Shown here in pieces: positions 8,950 through 17,105 of a DNA stretch of 38,448 bases. The position numbers and the translations under genes are program-made. Each line of letters opens with the position of its first letter. The stretch's first letter is position 1. The stretch covers positions 1-38,448 of the forward strand of contig JAWLFY010000032.1 in NCBI GenBank assembly GCA_041685355.1, in the 5' to 3' direction. The notes beneath the pieces are model-generated. The model searched no databases and was not told where the DNA came from. It saw nothing but the letters and a program-made list of their open reading frames with translations. The stretch comes from JAWLFY01 sp041685355. GTDB taxonomy: Bacteria > Planctomycetota > Planctomycetia > Pirellulales > Pirellulaceae.

Positions 8950-9069
8950 TGTCCGAAAAGGGGGCCGACCCTCTTTTGCAGCGAGCCGGTGGTCAACAAG
9001 GACGTGGAAAAGCCGTTTAACGCGATCTCAGCTGAAAATCGACAAGGGTTCAGACCCGTTTTCGGATAG
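8950..9069. repeat. MITE-like palindromic intergenic element with imperfect terminal inverted repeats
   Basis: The left end (about 8951-8978) and the reverse complement of the right end (about 9041-9068) share the pattern TCCGAAAA, G/C, GGG, a short loop and CCCT. Each end is also a small hairpin: AAAAGGGGG/CCCTCTTTT on the left and GGGT/ACCC on the right. The element is about 120 bp, has no coding potential, and lies between the two secretin-locus genes, two bases from the stop of the upstream one. It may be a mobile miniature element, a terminator, or both. Confidence 0.5.
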
Positions 9070-9070
9070 C

Positions 9071-12000
9071 TCAGCGACGACGGTATCTGCGGCCGGATCC
9101 ACCCATGGCGCGGATCGCTTGCTCGATCTGCTCCACGTTCGACTCTTTCAGCGGAACGATTTTGAGCCCCCGGGCACGCCGTGACTCGGTCTGTTCGTCG
9201 ATTTGGTCGATGAACCCGCGGACCTCGTCGGCCAGTTCGGAGGGGGCCCGCATCACGACCGAATTGGTCAGCGTATCGACGCTGAGCGTGAGCAGCGGCC
9301 CGCTTGCCGAGGCGTTGACTTGACGGAGCATTGTCGCCAATTCGTCGGAAATCCCGGTGGGGATGTTGATCGGTCGTCGTCCGCCGCCGGCGGAGAGTTC
9401 GTTGCGATACACCGTTTCCAGGACCTCGACGACACGCGTGGCGTCGGCGTTTCGCACCGGGACGTATTGCGGCGGTGACGGCTGGAACGCGCCGACGAAT
9501 TGGGGGGAGTCGAGGACGTCGAGCAGTTCTCCGACGGTCTCCCGGTCGGACCGTGAGCCGCGGACGATCAACGCGTTGATCCGCGGATCGGCGACGACGC
9601 GGGTTTCGTTCTGGTCCGAACCGGTCCGTCGCCGCGAGCCTTCGCGGAACAGGTTCGTGAGCACGGTTTGGAGTTCGGACGCGTCGGCATAGCGTAGGAC
9701 GTACACCGCGTGGTTCGTCCCGGCCGCGATCGACTTGACCCCCGGGTCGAACTCCGATTCGATCCACTCGGTCAACGCTTGCAACGCGACCGGATCCTCC
9801 GAGGCGATCGTCCAGCTCTCTTCGCCGGGGATGATCAGCACCGGCGGGGGATCGGGCGAGGATTCGCCAGCATCGCCAGCATTCGCGCCGGCGTCTTGCA
9901 TGACCGCGACGAGCCGTCGGTTTGGTCGATCCGCCGAAGGTCGGCCATCGACGTTTGGCCACGAAAGCGGCTGTTCAACCGATGCCGCGTCGTTGGGGCC
10001 GCTCCCCTCCTCGGGTTCTGGTTCGTTCTCGGAGTTGTCGTCTTCGTTGGTCGCGTCGGTTTGGTTGGTCGCGTCGGTTTGGTCAGCATTGGTCCGGTCG
10101 GCGGGTCGTCCGTCGTCGGCGGGTCGTCCGTCGTCGCCGGGGCGGACGACACGGAGCGGGTTGCCGCGGAGGGTAGGCCAAACGCGTTGGAGTCGCCGCA
10201 GCGCGTCGGCGGCTTCGTCACCCACGGGGATCGTGCGGACTCGGGAGCCCCCGTTGTCGGGGCCGGATCGACCCGGAATCGCGTTCCCGCCGACGGACTC
10301 GCCGAGGCGGCCGAGCAGATCGCGGATCTGTTCGAGTTGTTCTTCGGTCGCTCGGACGAAAAGTTGTTGCCGGTCGTTGTCGATCGTCACCGACGGGGCG
10401 ACGTTGTAGGGGAGTTCGTCGAACAGCGAATCGATCGCGTCCCGGACCGTTTCGGGGTCGTTGCGGTTAAGCGGGAAGATGTCGAGGTCGCGTTGCGGCG
10501 GTTCGAACTGGCGAATCGTTTCGGCGACCCGTTCGAGCTGTTCTTCGCTTCCGGTGACGACGATCTGTTCGTTGTACAGGTCGTATTGGACTTCGACTCG
10601 TGGGCGAGACGATTCGAAGAGTTGTTCGATCGCGGAGGCGACTTCGGTGCCACTGATCCCGGCGGCAGAAAAGATCCGCAGTTTTCTGGGGGTGCGTTCC
10701 TGGTCGGCCTGGTCCATCTGTTCGATCAATTCCTTCGCGACCTTTTGTTGGTCGGGTCGGCCGACGACAAAAACGAAGCCCGAATCGACGTCGGCGGAGA
10801 CCCCGGCGGTCGACCGTCGTCCGAAGGCTTGTTCGAGTGCATCCGCGACGGCGTCGGCGTCGGCGTAGCGGAGTCGGTACGTGACCAAGCCGTCGGAGCG
10901 TTCGGGGGCGGAATTGAGGTCGTCGACCAGGGCCGCGATTTGGACGTGCTGTTCCGGGGTGGCGGAAACGAGCAGCCCGCCACTTCTGCTGTCGCCGGCG
11001 ACTTTCGCGCGGGGATAGATATCGTTCAGGGCGCGTTGAAAGCTGAGCGGGTTGGCTTCTTGAAGCACGTACGTCTTGGAAACGGATTCGCCCGAGTCAC
11101 CCTCGTCGACTTCGCGGACCATCTTCGCGATCTGTTCCATGGAAGCTTCGTCGGCGGTCACGATCACGCTGTTGCTCGCGCGGTCCTCGCTGATGCTGGC
11201 CCGCGGCGCCATATCGCGGGCGGCGTCGGCGACCGCGCGGGCGTCGCCACGGGCGAGCGGAAAGACTTGCGTTTGCGTCGCCTCGCCGAGGTCGTCGCGG
11301 TCGACTTGGTCGATCAGCGTCTTCGCGATCTCTTGCTGATCCGACCGTCCGACGACGAACACGACTCGCGAGTCGGCGTCGGCGGAGACCCCGACGCTCG
11401 AACGTCGACCGAACGCCCGCTGCAACGTGTCGGCGACCCGTTCGGCATCGGCATAGCGCAACCGGTAGCTGACCATTTCGTCGGCCCCGTCACTCTCGAA
11501 ATCGCGGACCAACGCTTCGACGGCCGCGATCCCTTCCTCGTCGGCGGTAACGATCAGCGTGTTGCTACGTCGATCGGCGATCACCGTCGCATCGGGGACG
11601 AGACGCTCGGCGGCGTCCTCGAGCGCGCGTGCGTCGCCTTGTCGGATCAGGAACACGCGGGAGGCTTGGGGTTCGACCGGCGGGACGGTTTCGCGGAGTT
11701 GCTCGAGTTTCGCGGTGATCGTTTCGTGGTCTTCGGGGCTCGCCAAAATGACGACCGACTCCCCGCCGTCTCTGCCCGCGTCGACCGACTCGGCCTCGGG
11801 GGCCACGTTCTCCAAGACCGAGGCGAACGCTTCGCGGATTTCGCGGGGTACGCGGTAGTGACGAGGTTCCAGATCCGCATCGGATTCATCCGCGCCGAGC
11901 CGTTTCTCGACCAGTTCGGTGACCGCTTTGCCTAACGTTTTCGGGGCGAGCACCGTGAGTTGTCCCGATGCGGAATCGAACGCGACGCGGGCGGTCGGAT

Positions 12001-14725
12001 ACAGCGACATGATCATCATGCGATAGCTCGACGCCTGCCGCGGGGGGACGCGGAAGAGAAAGAGCTCTTCCCCTTGGCCGGCGGTGGTGGAGAGCTGTTC
12101 GAGTGCCCGTGCGACCCGCCCGTGTGCCGCTTCGGAACCCCAAACGACGACGGCTCGGTTGCTGGCGTCGGTGCTGATCACCGCTTGGGGGGCGATCTGG
12201 GCGAGCACCGATGGAAGCGTCCGCAGGTCGCCGACCGGGACCGCGTAGGTTTCGACGCGGAGGTCGCCGTCGGCGTCACCGCGGGCGAGTTGTTCGATCG
12301 CCGCACGCAACGCTTCTTGTTCGGACACCGTCCCCGACGCGATCACCCGGTTCGACCCTTCGTCGACCGAGAGCTCCATCCGGGGCCACATCGATTGCAA
12401 CGTCGGCAGGAGCGCATCGGCTTGCAGTTCGCGAAGCGGATAACTCCGCACCTGTTTTTCCGAGGTCGCGGTTGCGGGCCGGTCGACTTCGGCGAGGATC
12501 GTCTTGATCCGGCCTTGCTCGGCGAGCGTCGCGGTGACGATGAGGCGGCCGTTGTCCGAGTCGGCGACGACGGTCGCGCCCCGCACCGACGATTCGATCA
12601 ACGACTCCGCGTCCTCGGCATCGGCATGTTCGAGCGTGTACGCCATCAGCACCTTCTCTTGGTCGCTCGGGACGGGCGTCTGAAACGCCTCGATCAATTC
12701 GTCCAGGCGGGCATGCGTCTCGGCGTCGGCCCGCACGAGCAATCGGCCTTGGTCCTCGTCTTCGGTCACCGAGATCCCGTCGACACCTTCCAGGATCGAC
12801 GCGGCGAACGACCGGAGTTCGCTCGCTTGCAGCCCCGGAACGCTGTAGGTTTCGATCGTCATCGGACGCTGACTGGGGAGTTCCGCCCGGAGCGACTCGA
12901 GCAACGTCGCGATCTGGTCTTGGTCTTCTTTCGCCGCCCACACCGTCACCCGGTCGGAACCGGCGTCTTCGGCAACGCGGGTGCCCGGAAATCGCGACTC
13001 GATCAGTTGGGTCGCGAGGTCGGCGTCCTGATCGGGTAACTCGTATCGACGCGGCCACACGAGCGCCTCGTCGGGGGTCGCGTCACGGATCTGTTCGATC
13101 AGCCCTTCGAACCATTGCAGGTCTTCCGCCGACGCCCAAACGAGCAATCGCGAGGGGCGTCCTGACGCGGCCGCTTCGACGACGATACGAACCTCGGTGA
13201 GTTCGGGGAGCAAACCTTCCCGAAGCTGTTCGAAGCGCTCGAGCTCGTTGGGGTTCATCGGGAACGAACGAAGGGATTTCGTCGCCCGTTCGCCTTCACC
13301 GCGCCATTGCCGGATCACCTCGTCGGCCAGCTCCAACTCGTCCGTCGGACCGTGGACGACGATCGTTCCGAGCGTCGCGTTGCCGACGACGCGGCTGGCG
13401 GGGAGCATCGTCTGCAGCGAGCTGGCGAGCTGTGTCGCTTGGTCCGCATCGACCCGAAACGCGCGGGTCGGCCGGTCGGTGGCGGATCGCGAGAGCCCCA
13501 GGGCCTCGAGGACCTCGGCGACCTTTTCCTGGTCCGACGGCGGAGCGGTCACCAACAGTCGGTCGCCGTCCCGGTCAACCGAGACCACGGCGTCGGGCAT
13601 GACCGCGTCGACTTGTTCCCGAACCAAATCGGTGTCGGCACCTGACAAGCGGTAGGCGACCGAGGTCACGTCGGGCGATTCCTCGACGCTGGTCCGCATC
13701 TGCTCGATCGCCGATTGGATCGCGACTTGTTGGTCGGGCACCAAATACGCGGACAACAACCCGGTCCGCCCGTCGACCGTGATCTGTTCGCTGGCGACGA
13801 GTCGCTGCATCGCTTCGAGTGTCGCTTGCGGGTCGAGATCCCCGAGCGGATAGGCCGCGAAGACCGGCTTGGGCGGCTTTTCTTGCTCCTTCTTCGGCGC
13901 CGGCTTCTTCGGTTCGGGGACCGAGTTGATCAGCAAGTTGATCGTCTCCATCTTCCCCGCCGCCTCGATCACCACGAGTCGCCGGCTTTGCGCCAGCGGG
14001 ATCGCCCGGCCGTATTGCCCGAGGTAGGGCGAGACCTCCTTCATCACCGCGTCGACCGGTCGGCTGCCGAGCGCGAAGTTGACTCGCACCAGTTCGAACC
14101 GGCCACGGTTGGTGAGCTCCTCGAGCGTCACCTCGGGGACCAACTCGATCGGAATCGAACTGCTCAGCTGTAACACCGTCAGCATTTTTTCGCGGCGGAC
14201 CAGGGTGAACCCGCGGGTCAGCAGCACGCTGTTGAGCAGATCGATCGCCTCGGCGGAGGTATATTGCCGCGTGTCGGTATAGGTGAACGTCCCCGGCGGT
14301 TCTCGGTCCATCACCAATGTCAGCCCCTCTTGGCGGGCGAACCACTGCAGGACGTCGGGCCACGATTGCTCTCGGAATTGAAACTCGAGCTCTCCCGAGG
14401 GGCGGTCGTTTTCCCACCGCTCCCGCTGTTCCTCCCGCAGCACCTCGACGATCTGCCCCTCAATCTCCGACACCTTTTCGTCGCGTTCCGCGGCATCCTC
14501 GATCAGCCGCGTCTCGGTGCGTTGCTGAAGCAACGCTTGGATTTTGGCCCGTTGGGTGTCGTCCAGGTCAAGCCGCTCCGCGACTTCGGGGTGGACCAAC
14601 CGCGCCAGATCGCCACCCGTTTGGGCGGACGCGATCGCGGGGGCCAGCGTCAGACACGCAACGGCAACCGCGAGCGGGAGGAGGGCCAACGATCGACGAT
14701 TCGATCCGGAGCGGATACGAGACAT
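9071..14725 (-). CDS. Giant exported secretin-N-domain repeat protein (N0 plus about 20 N1/NolW-like repeats, no barrel)
   Basis: With the start at 14725 the product is about 1,884 aa; the 14 extra codons upstream to 14767 lack signal-peptide character. The signal peptide ends near APAIASAQ. Residues 37-105 are helical and Spy/LTxxQ-like (LDLDDTQRAKIQALL, QIVEVLREEQRERWE). Residues 111-185 resemble the secretin N0/STN domain (FQFREQSWPDVLQWFARQEG), followed by an N1-like domain. Then come about 20 repeats of 70-80 residues, each with strand, helix, a central D...N...VIVTA-type strand and an amphipathic helix (for example SNSVIVTADEASMEQIAKMV). An acidic linker at about 1525-1628 splits one repeat, and the last repeat is only half present before SGRRYRRR. 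No secretin barrel is present. It lies just upstream of the secretin gene on the same strand, so the two may form one envelope structure. Confidence 0.88.
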   Translation of the reverse strand: MSRIRSGSNRRSLALLPLAVAVACLTLAPAIASAQTGGDLARLVHPEVAERLDLDDTQRAKIQALLQQRTETRLIEDAAERDEKVSEIEGQIVEVLREEQRERWENDRPSGELEFQFREQSWPDVLQWFARQEGLTLVMDREPPGTFTYTDTRQYTSAEAIDLLNSVLLTRGFTLVRREKMLTVLQLSSSIPIELVPEVTLEELTNRGRFELVRVNFALGSRPVDAVMKEVSPYLGQYGRAIPLAQSRRLVVIEAAGKMETINLLINSVPEPKKPAPKKEQEKPPKPVFAAYPLGDLDPQATLEAMQRLVASEQITVDGRTGLLSAYLVPDQQVAIQSAIEQMRTSVEESPDVTSVAYRLSGADTDLVREQVDAVMPDAVVSVDRDGDRLLVTAPPSDQEKVAEVLEALGLSRSATDRPTRAFRVDADQATQLASSLQTMLPASRVVGNATLGTIVVHGPTDELELADEVIRQWRGEGERATKSLRSFPMNPNELERFEQLREGLLPELTEVRIVVEAAASGRPSRLLVWASAEDLQWFEGLIEQIRDATPDEALVWPRRYELPDQDADLATQLIESRFPGTRVAEDAGSDRVTVWAAKEDQDQIATLLESLRAELPSQRPMTIETYSVPGLQASELRSFAASILEGVDGISVTEDEDQGRLLVRADAETHARLDELIEAFQTPVPSDQEKVLMAYTLEHADAEDAESLIESSVRGATVVADSDNGRLIVTATLAEQGRIKTILAEVDRPATATSEKQVRSYPLRELQADALLPTLQSMWPRMELSVDEGSNRVIASGTVSEQEALRAAIEQLARGDADGDLRVETYAVPVGDLRTLPSVLAQIAPQAVISTDASNRAVVVWGSEAAHGRVARALEQLSTTAGQGEELFLFRVPPRQASSYRMMIMSLYPTARVAFDSASGQLTVLAPKTLGKAVTELVEKRLGADESDADLEPRHYRVPREIREAFASVLENVAPEAESVDAGRDGGESVVILASPEDHETITAKLEQLRETVPPVEPQASRVFLIRQGDARALEDAAERLVPDATVIADRRSNTLIVTADEEGIAAVEALVRDFESDGADEMVSYRLRYADAERVADTLQRAFGRRSSVGVSADADSRVVFVVGRSDQQEIAKTLIDQVDRDDLGEATQTQVFPLARGDARAVADAARDMAPRASISEDRASNSVIVTADEASMEQIAKMVREVDEGDSGESVSKTYVLQEANPLSFQRALNDIYPRAKVAGDSRSGGLLVSATPEQHVQIAALVDDLNSAPERSDGLVTYRLRYADADAVADALEQAFGRRSTAGVSADVDSGFVFVVGRPDQQKVAKELIEQMDQADQERTPRKLRIFSAAGISGTEVASAIEQLFESSRPRVEVQYDLYNEQIVVTGSEEQLERVAETIRQFEPPQRDLDIFPLNRNDPETVRDAIDSLFDELPYNVAPSVTIDNDRQQLFVRATEEQLEQIRDLLGRLGESVGGNAIPGRSGPDNGGSRVRTIPVGDEAADALRRLQRVWPTLRGNPLRVVRPGDDGRPADDGRPADRTNADQTDATNQTDATNEDDNSENEPEPEEGSGPNDAASVEQPLSWPNVDGRPSADRPNRRLVAVMQDAGANAGDAGESSPDPPPVLIIPGEESWTIASEDPVALQALTEWIESEFDPGVKSIAAGTNHAVYVLRYADASELQTVLTNLFREGSRRRTGSDQNETRVVADPRINALIVRGSRSDRETVGELLDVLDSPQFVGAFQPSPPQYVPVRNADATRVVEVLETVYRNELSAGGGRRPINIPTGISDELATMLRQVNASASGPLLTLSVDTLTNSVVMRAPSELADEVRGFIDQIDEQTESRRARGLKIVPLKESNVEQIEQAIRAMGGSGRRYRRR
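10047..10136. repeat. Two 18-bp in-frame duplications in the acidic linker of the giant N-domain protein
   Basis: An 18-bp unit is doubled at 10047-10082 (NQTDAT in the protein) and a different 18-bp unit is exactly doubled at 10101-10136 (DGRPAD). Both lie in the disordered acidic insert, where length change should be tolerated. Confidence 0.85.
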
Positions 14726-14972
14726 GAGCGGATCGGGGTCAGGAGGGCGAAGCCCGCGCGACGGCAACGGCGCGACGGCGGGGGCGGTTCGCGGAAGGGA
14801 GGCGGGGGCACCGTCGGGCGAGACGGATGCCGAAAATTTCGGCGGGAGCGGGGGAGCCGAATCGGAACGGCTCGGCCCTGCCGCTCAACCCCTAGGGTAT
14901 TTCGGCCCGTCCGCTTGGTAAAGCGAATCGCCCGGTTTCCGGCTGCCCCTTCGGAAGCCTTGACGACATCCG
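14726..14972. other. Upstream region of the secretin locus
   Basis: These 247 bp separate the YkgJ-like stop from the start of the giant N-domain gene. I see no convincing promoter. The palindrome CCCTAGGG near 14891-14898 and a weak hairpin (TTCCG/CGGAA, about 14935-14957) are the only structures noted. The promoter of the secretin locus is expected here. Confidence 0.3.
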
Positions 14973-15512
14973 CTACGGTTTTTGTTTGCGAATCGCTTCG
15001 ATCGACTCGAGCGAGTAAACCTCGCCGGTTCCCGCGCCGGGGCAAACCTCGCACGTTTCCTGCCATGCCCGCCGGCTCTTGAGGTTGCCGGACCAGAACG
15101 GCCAGGTCCGGCATTGGGTCGGACGCGCTTGATAGACGCTGCAGCGGCGTGTTTCGGGGTCGAGCAGGATACAGTCGCCGTCGGGGTATTCGACCAGACT
15201 CTTCCGCCGCCCGACGCGACGGACGAATTTTCGCTCGAACGTTTCGACGTCAAGCTCCATGAACGCGGCAAGATCGGCGATCTCCTTCGCGTTGACGAAC
15301 ACGAAGCCCGGTTCGCCGCTGCAACAATCACCGCACTGCGTACAGCGAAACGCCAACCCGTCGCGGTACCATGGCGTTCGCGTCGAACGGGTTCCTTGCG
15401 ACGCTTCCTCCGCGGGGCGGCCCGCGTCGCCCTGATCTCGGCTTACTCCGGATTCGGTATTCATCTCGCTCGATCCTCGGTTGGGCTCTTCCACGGTTCG
15501 GCTCATCCCCAT
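14973..15512 (-). CDS. YkgJ-family cysteine-cluster protein
   Basis: The 179-aa product carries the family's cysteine cluster: Cys57, Cys60, Cys63 and Cys64 in FRCTQCGDCCSGEPG, a central segment GDCILLDPETRRCSVYQARP, TQCRTWPFW, and a final TCEVCPG. YkgJ proteins are thought to bind a zinc or iron-sulfur centre; their reaction is unknown. The first 45 residues are hydrophilic and not conserved-looking, so internal starts at 15506 or MNTES (about 15464) are possible. ATG 15512 directly follows the TGA of the cysteine desulfurase gene with no gap. That context would fit receiving sulfur or a cluster from the desulfurase, but this is inference. Confidence 0.85.
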   Translation of the reverse strand: MGMSRTVEEPNRGSSEMNTESGVSRDQGDAGRPAEEASQGTRSTRTPWYRDGLAFRCTQCGDCCSGEPGFVFVNAKEIADLAAFMELDVETFERKFVRRVGRRKSLVEYPDGDCILLDPETRRCSVYQARPTQCRTWPFWSGNLKSRRAWQETCEVCPGAGTGEVYSLESIEAIRKQKP

Positions 15513-16760
15513 TCAACTCACCCCGGCGACGATCTCGCCGATCGCGTCGACGACGGCGTCCACTTCGGCGGACGTCGTCGGATGCCCCGCACTGATGCGC
15601 AGCGTCCCCTCGCGCGGGGTCCCGAGCCGCGGATGGAGAAGGCCGGCACAGTGCAAGCCGGCACGGACTTCGATCCCGAACTCGACGTCCAGGATCGACG
15701 CCACGTCGGCGGGGGAAACCGCGTCAAAGGTGAGGCTGACGATCGGAACCGCGGAGCGGCCGTCATCGCCCCGAGGCACAACCTCGTTGGACCCGCTCTC
15801 GTTTGGCCCGATCACTCGTGTCCCGGAAAGCTGGGCCAATCGGCTGCGGAGTTCGTGACCGAGCCCCGCGAGTCGGGCCCACGCTCGGTCCGATTCGGTC
15901 GCGTTCGGTTCAGGCGGACTCTGCCCGGTTTCGGGTTCGGTGGCGGCGAGCCAACCGGCGAGCGCCGCGACGTTGACGATGCCCGGTTCCAGTTTGCTCG
16001 GCATCGCGTCGGGCATCTCGAGCGATTCCGACTCGCTCCCGGTTCCGCCTTGGATGAAAGGCCGGATTTCGCGGTGCCAAGGCTCGGCGACGTAGAGGAG
16101 TCCGGTCCCCATCGGGCCGCGTCCCCCCTTGTGGCCCGGGGTCGCGAGGAGGTCGATCCCCATGGCCCGGACGTCGATCGGGAGGTAGCCGAACGTCTGC
16201 GCCGCGTCACACAACACCGCCGCGGGATGGTGTCGTAACCGCTGCCCAATCACGTGGATCGGCTGGATCGCCCCCGTCACGTTGCTGGCGTGGGTCACCG
16301 CCACCAACCGGGTTTCGTCACGGACCGCGTCGATCAGCTCGTCCGGGTTGACGCGTCCGTTGGCGTCGACGGGAACGACGGTGACTTCGACGCCCCGGTG
16401 TTGTTGCAGGAACCGGAGCGGGCGGAGGACGCTGTTGTGTTCGGCCTCGGTGGTCACGACATGGTCGCGGTCACGAACGACCCCGTGGATCGCCGCGTTC
16501 AACGCCGACGTGCCGCTGGGGTGAAAGCTGATACACCGCGTCGATTCGGCGGAAAGGGTTTCGGCCAATCGGCGGCGAAGCGATTCGATCACGTGACCGG
16601 CGTCGACCGCCGAACGGTAACTTCCCCGGCCTGCCGCCGCCCCACAGACGCGTGCGAACCGATCGACCGACTCGAGCACTCCGGCGGGTTTCGGCCACGA
16701 GGTCGCCGCGTGGTCGAGGTAGATGCGTGGCGTCTCGGTCATGCGTAACGGATCCGTCAT
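15513..16760 (-). CDS. Cysteine desulfurase-family aminotransferase (class V, PLP-dependent)
   Basis: A 415-aa class V aminotransferase-fold protein. Motifs in order: YLDHAATSWPKP at the N-terminus; GRGSYRSAVDAG; SGTSALNAAIHG; TTEAEHNSVLRPL with the PLP-stacking His; VTHASNVTGAIQP; VLCDAAQTFGYLPIDV with the PLP-binding Asp; the Schiff-base Lys in TPGHKGGRGPMGTG; and the loop RAGLHCAGLLHP with the candidate catalytic Cys. Such enzymes take sulfur from L-cysteine as a persulfide, leaving alanine, for iron-sulfur clusters or thio-modification. The RAGLHCA loop places it with SufS/CsdA-like group II enzymes rather than IscS. It overlaps the upstream Trm112-like gene by 4 bp and abuts the YkgJ gene. 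A start at 16742 is possible. The sulfur acceptor cannot be told. Confidence 0.87.
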   Translation of the reverse strand: MTDPLRMTETPRIYLDHAATSWPKPAGVLESVDRFARVCGAAAGRGSYRSAVDAGHVIESLRRRLAETLSAESTRCISFHPSGTSALNAAIHGVVRDRDHVVTTEAEHNSVLRPLRFLQQHRGVEVTVVPVDANGRVNPDELIDAVRDETRLVAVTHASNVTGAIQPIHVIGQRLRHHPAAVLCDAAQTFGYLPIDVRAMGIDLLATPGHKGGRGPMGTGLLYVAEPWHREIRPFIQGGTGSESESLEMPDAMPSKLEPGIVNVAALAGWLAATEPETGQSPPEPNATESDRAWARLAGLGHELRSRLAQLSGTRVIGPNESGSNEVVPRGDDGRSAVPIVSLTFDAVSPADVASILDVEFGIEVRAGLHCAGLLHPRLGTPREGTLRISAGHPTTSAEVDAVVDAIGEIVAGVS

Positions 16761-17014
16761 GACGGCCCCGGCAACCGGATCGCCTCGTCGGGGATCAACG
16801 TCGGGATCGCATCGCGAATCGGGTAGAGCACGCCCGCTTCGGTCGACACGAGCCCCCCGTCGATGGGCTCACTCACGGTTTGGTCGACCCGATCCCGGGC
16901 CGTCCCGGACGTGATCGCATCGTTCAGGCGGTGGATCGTCACCTCGTCTGCGAATTGCAGTTGGCTGCCGGTCAACGGACAACGGAGCATCGCGAGTAAT
17001 TCGGGATCAATCAT
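16757..17014 (-). CDS. Trm112/YcaR-like small protein
   Basis: The 85-aa product has the layout of UPF0434/Trm112-like proteins: IDPELLAMLRCPLTGSQLQF at the start and a C-terminal VLYPIRDAIPTLIPDEAI. Trm112 in eukaryotes activates methyltransferases; bacterial members are poorly understood and often lie beside unrelated housekeeping genes. Only one Cys of the usual CPxC knuckle remains (CPLTG), so it should not bind zinc in the standard way. It is the first gene of a tight operon with the cysteine desulfurase (ATGA overlap) and is divergent from the gene at 17106. The shared 91-bp spacer must hold both promoters. Confidence 0.82.
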   Translation of the reverse strand: MIDPELLAMLRCPLTGSQLQFADEVTIHRLNDAITSGTARDRVDQTVSEPIDGGLVSTEAGVLYPIRDAIPTLIPDEAIRLPGPS

Positions 17015-17105
17015 CCGGTTTCTCTCAGCTCACCCGAGCCATGTTTCCGATTACACGGAGGAGGTACGACGTCTCATTATCATCCGGATTCGGCGAGGGA
17101 TTGCC

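Noticed and set aside
9710..11935. A 741-codon open frame on the plus strand
   Set aside because: It is antisense to the giant N-domain gene. High GC content removes stops in this frame; the translation is Arg/Gly/Asp-rich with no domain pattern.
4852..14725. A full type II secretion or type IV pilus operon
   Set aside because: Only the channel and N-domain proteins and a lipoprotein are present; no ATPase, pseudopilin or inner-membrane platform gene is in the window.
14885..15331. Frames overlapping the YkgJ-like gene in other phases
   Set aside because: The Cys-cluster motif supports only the frame of the 14973-15512 gene.
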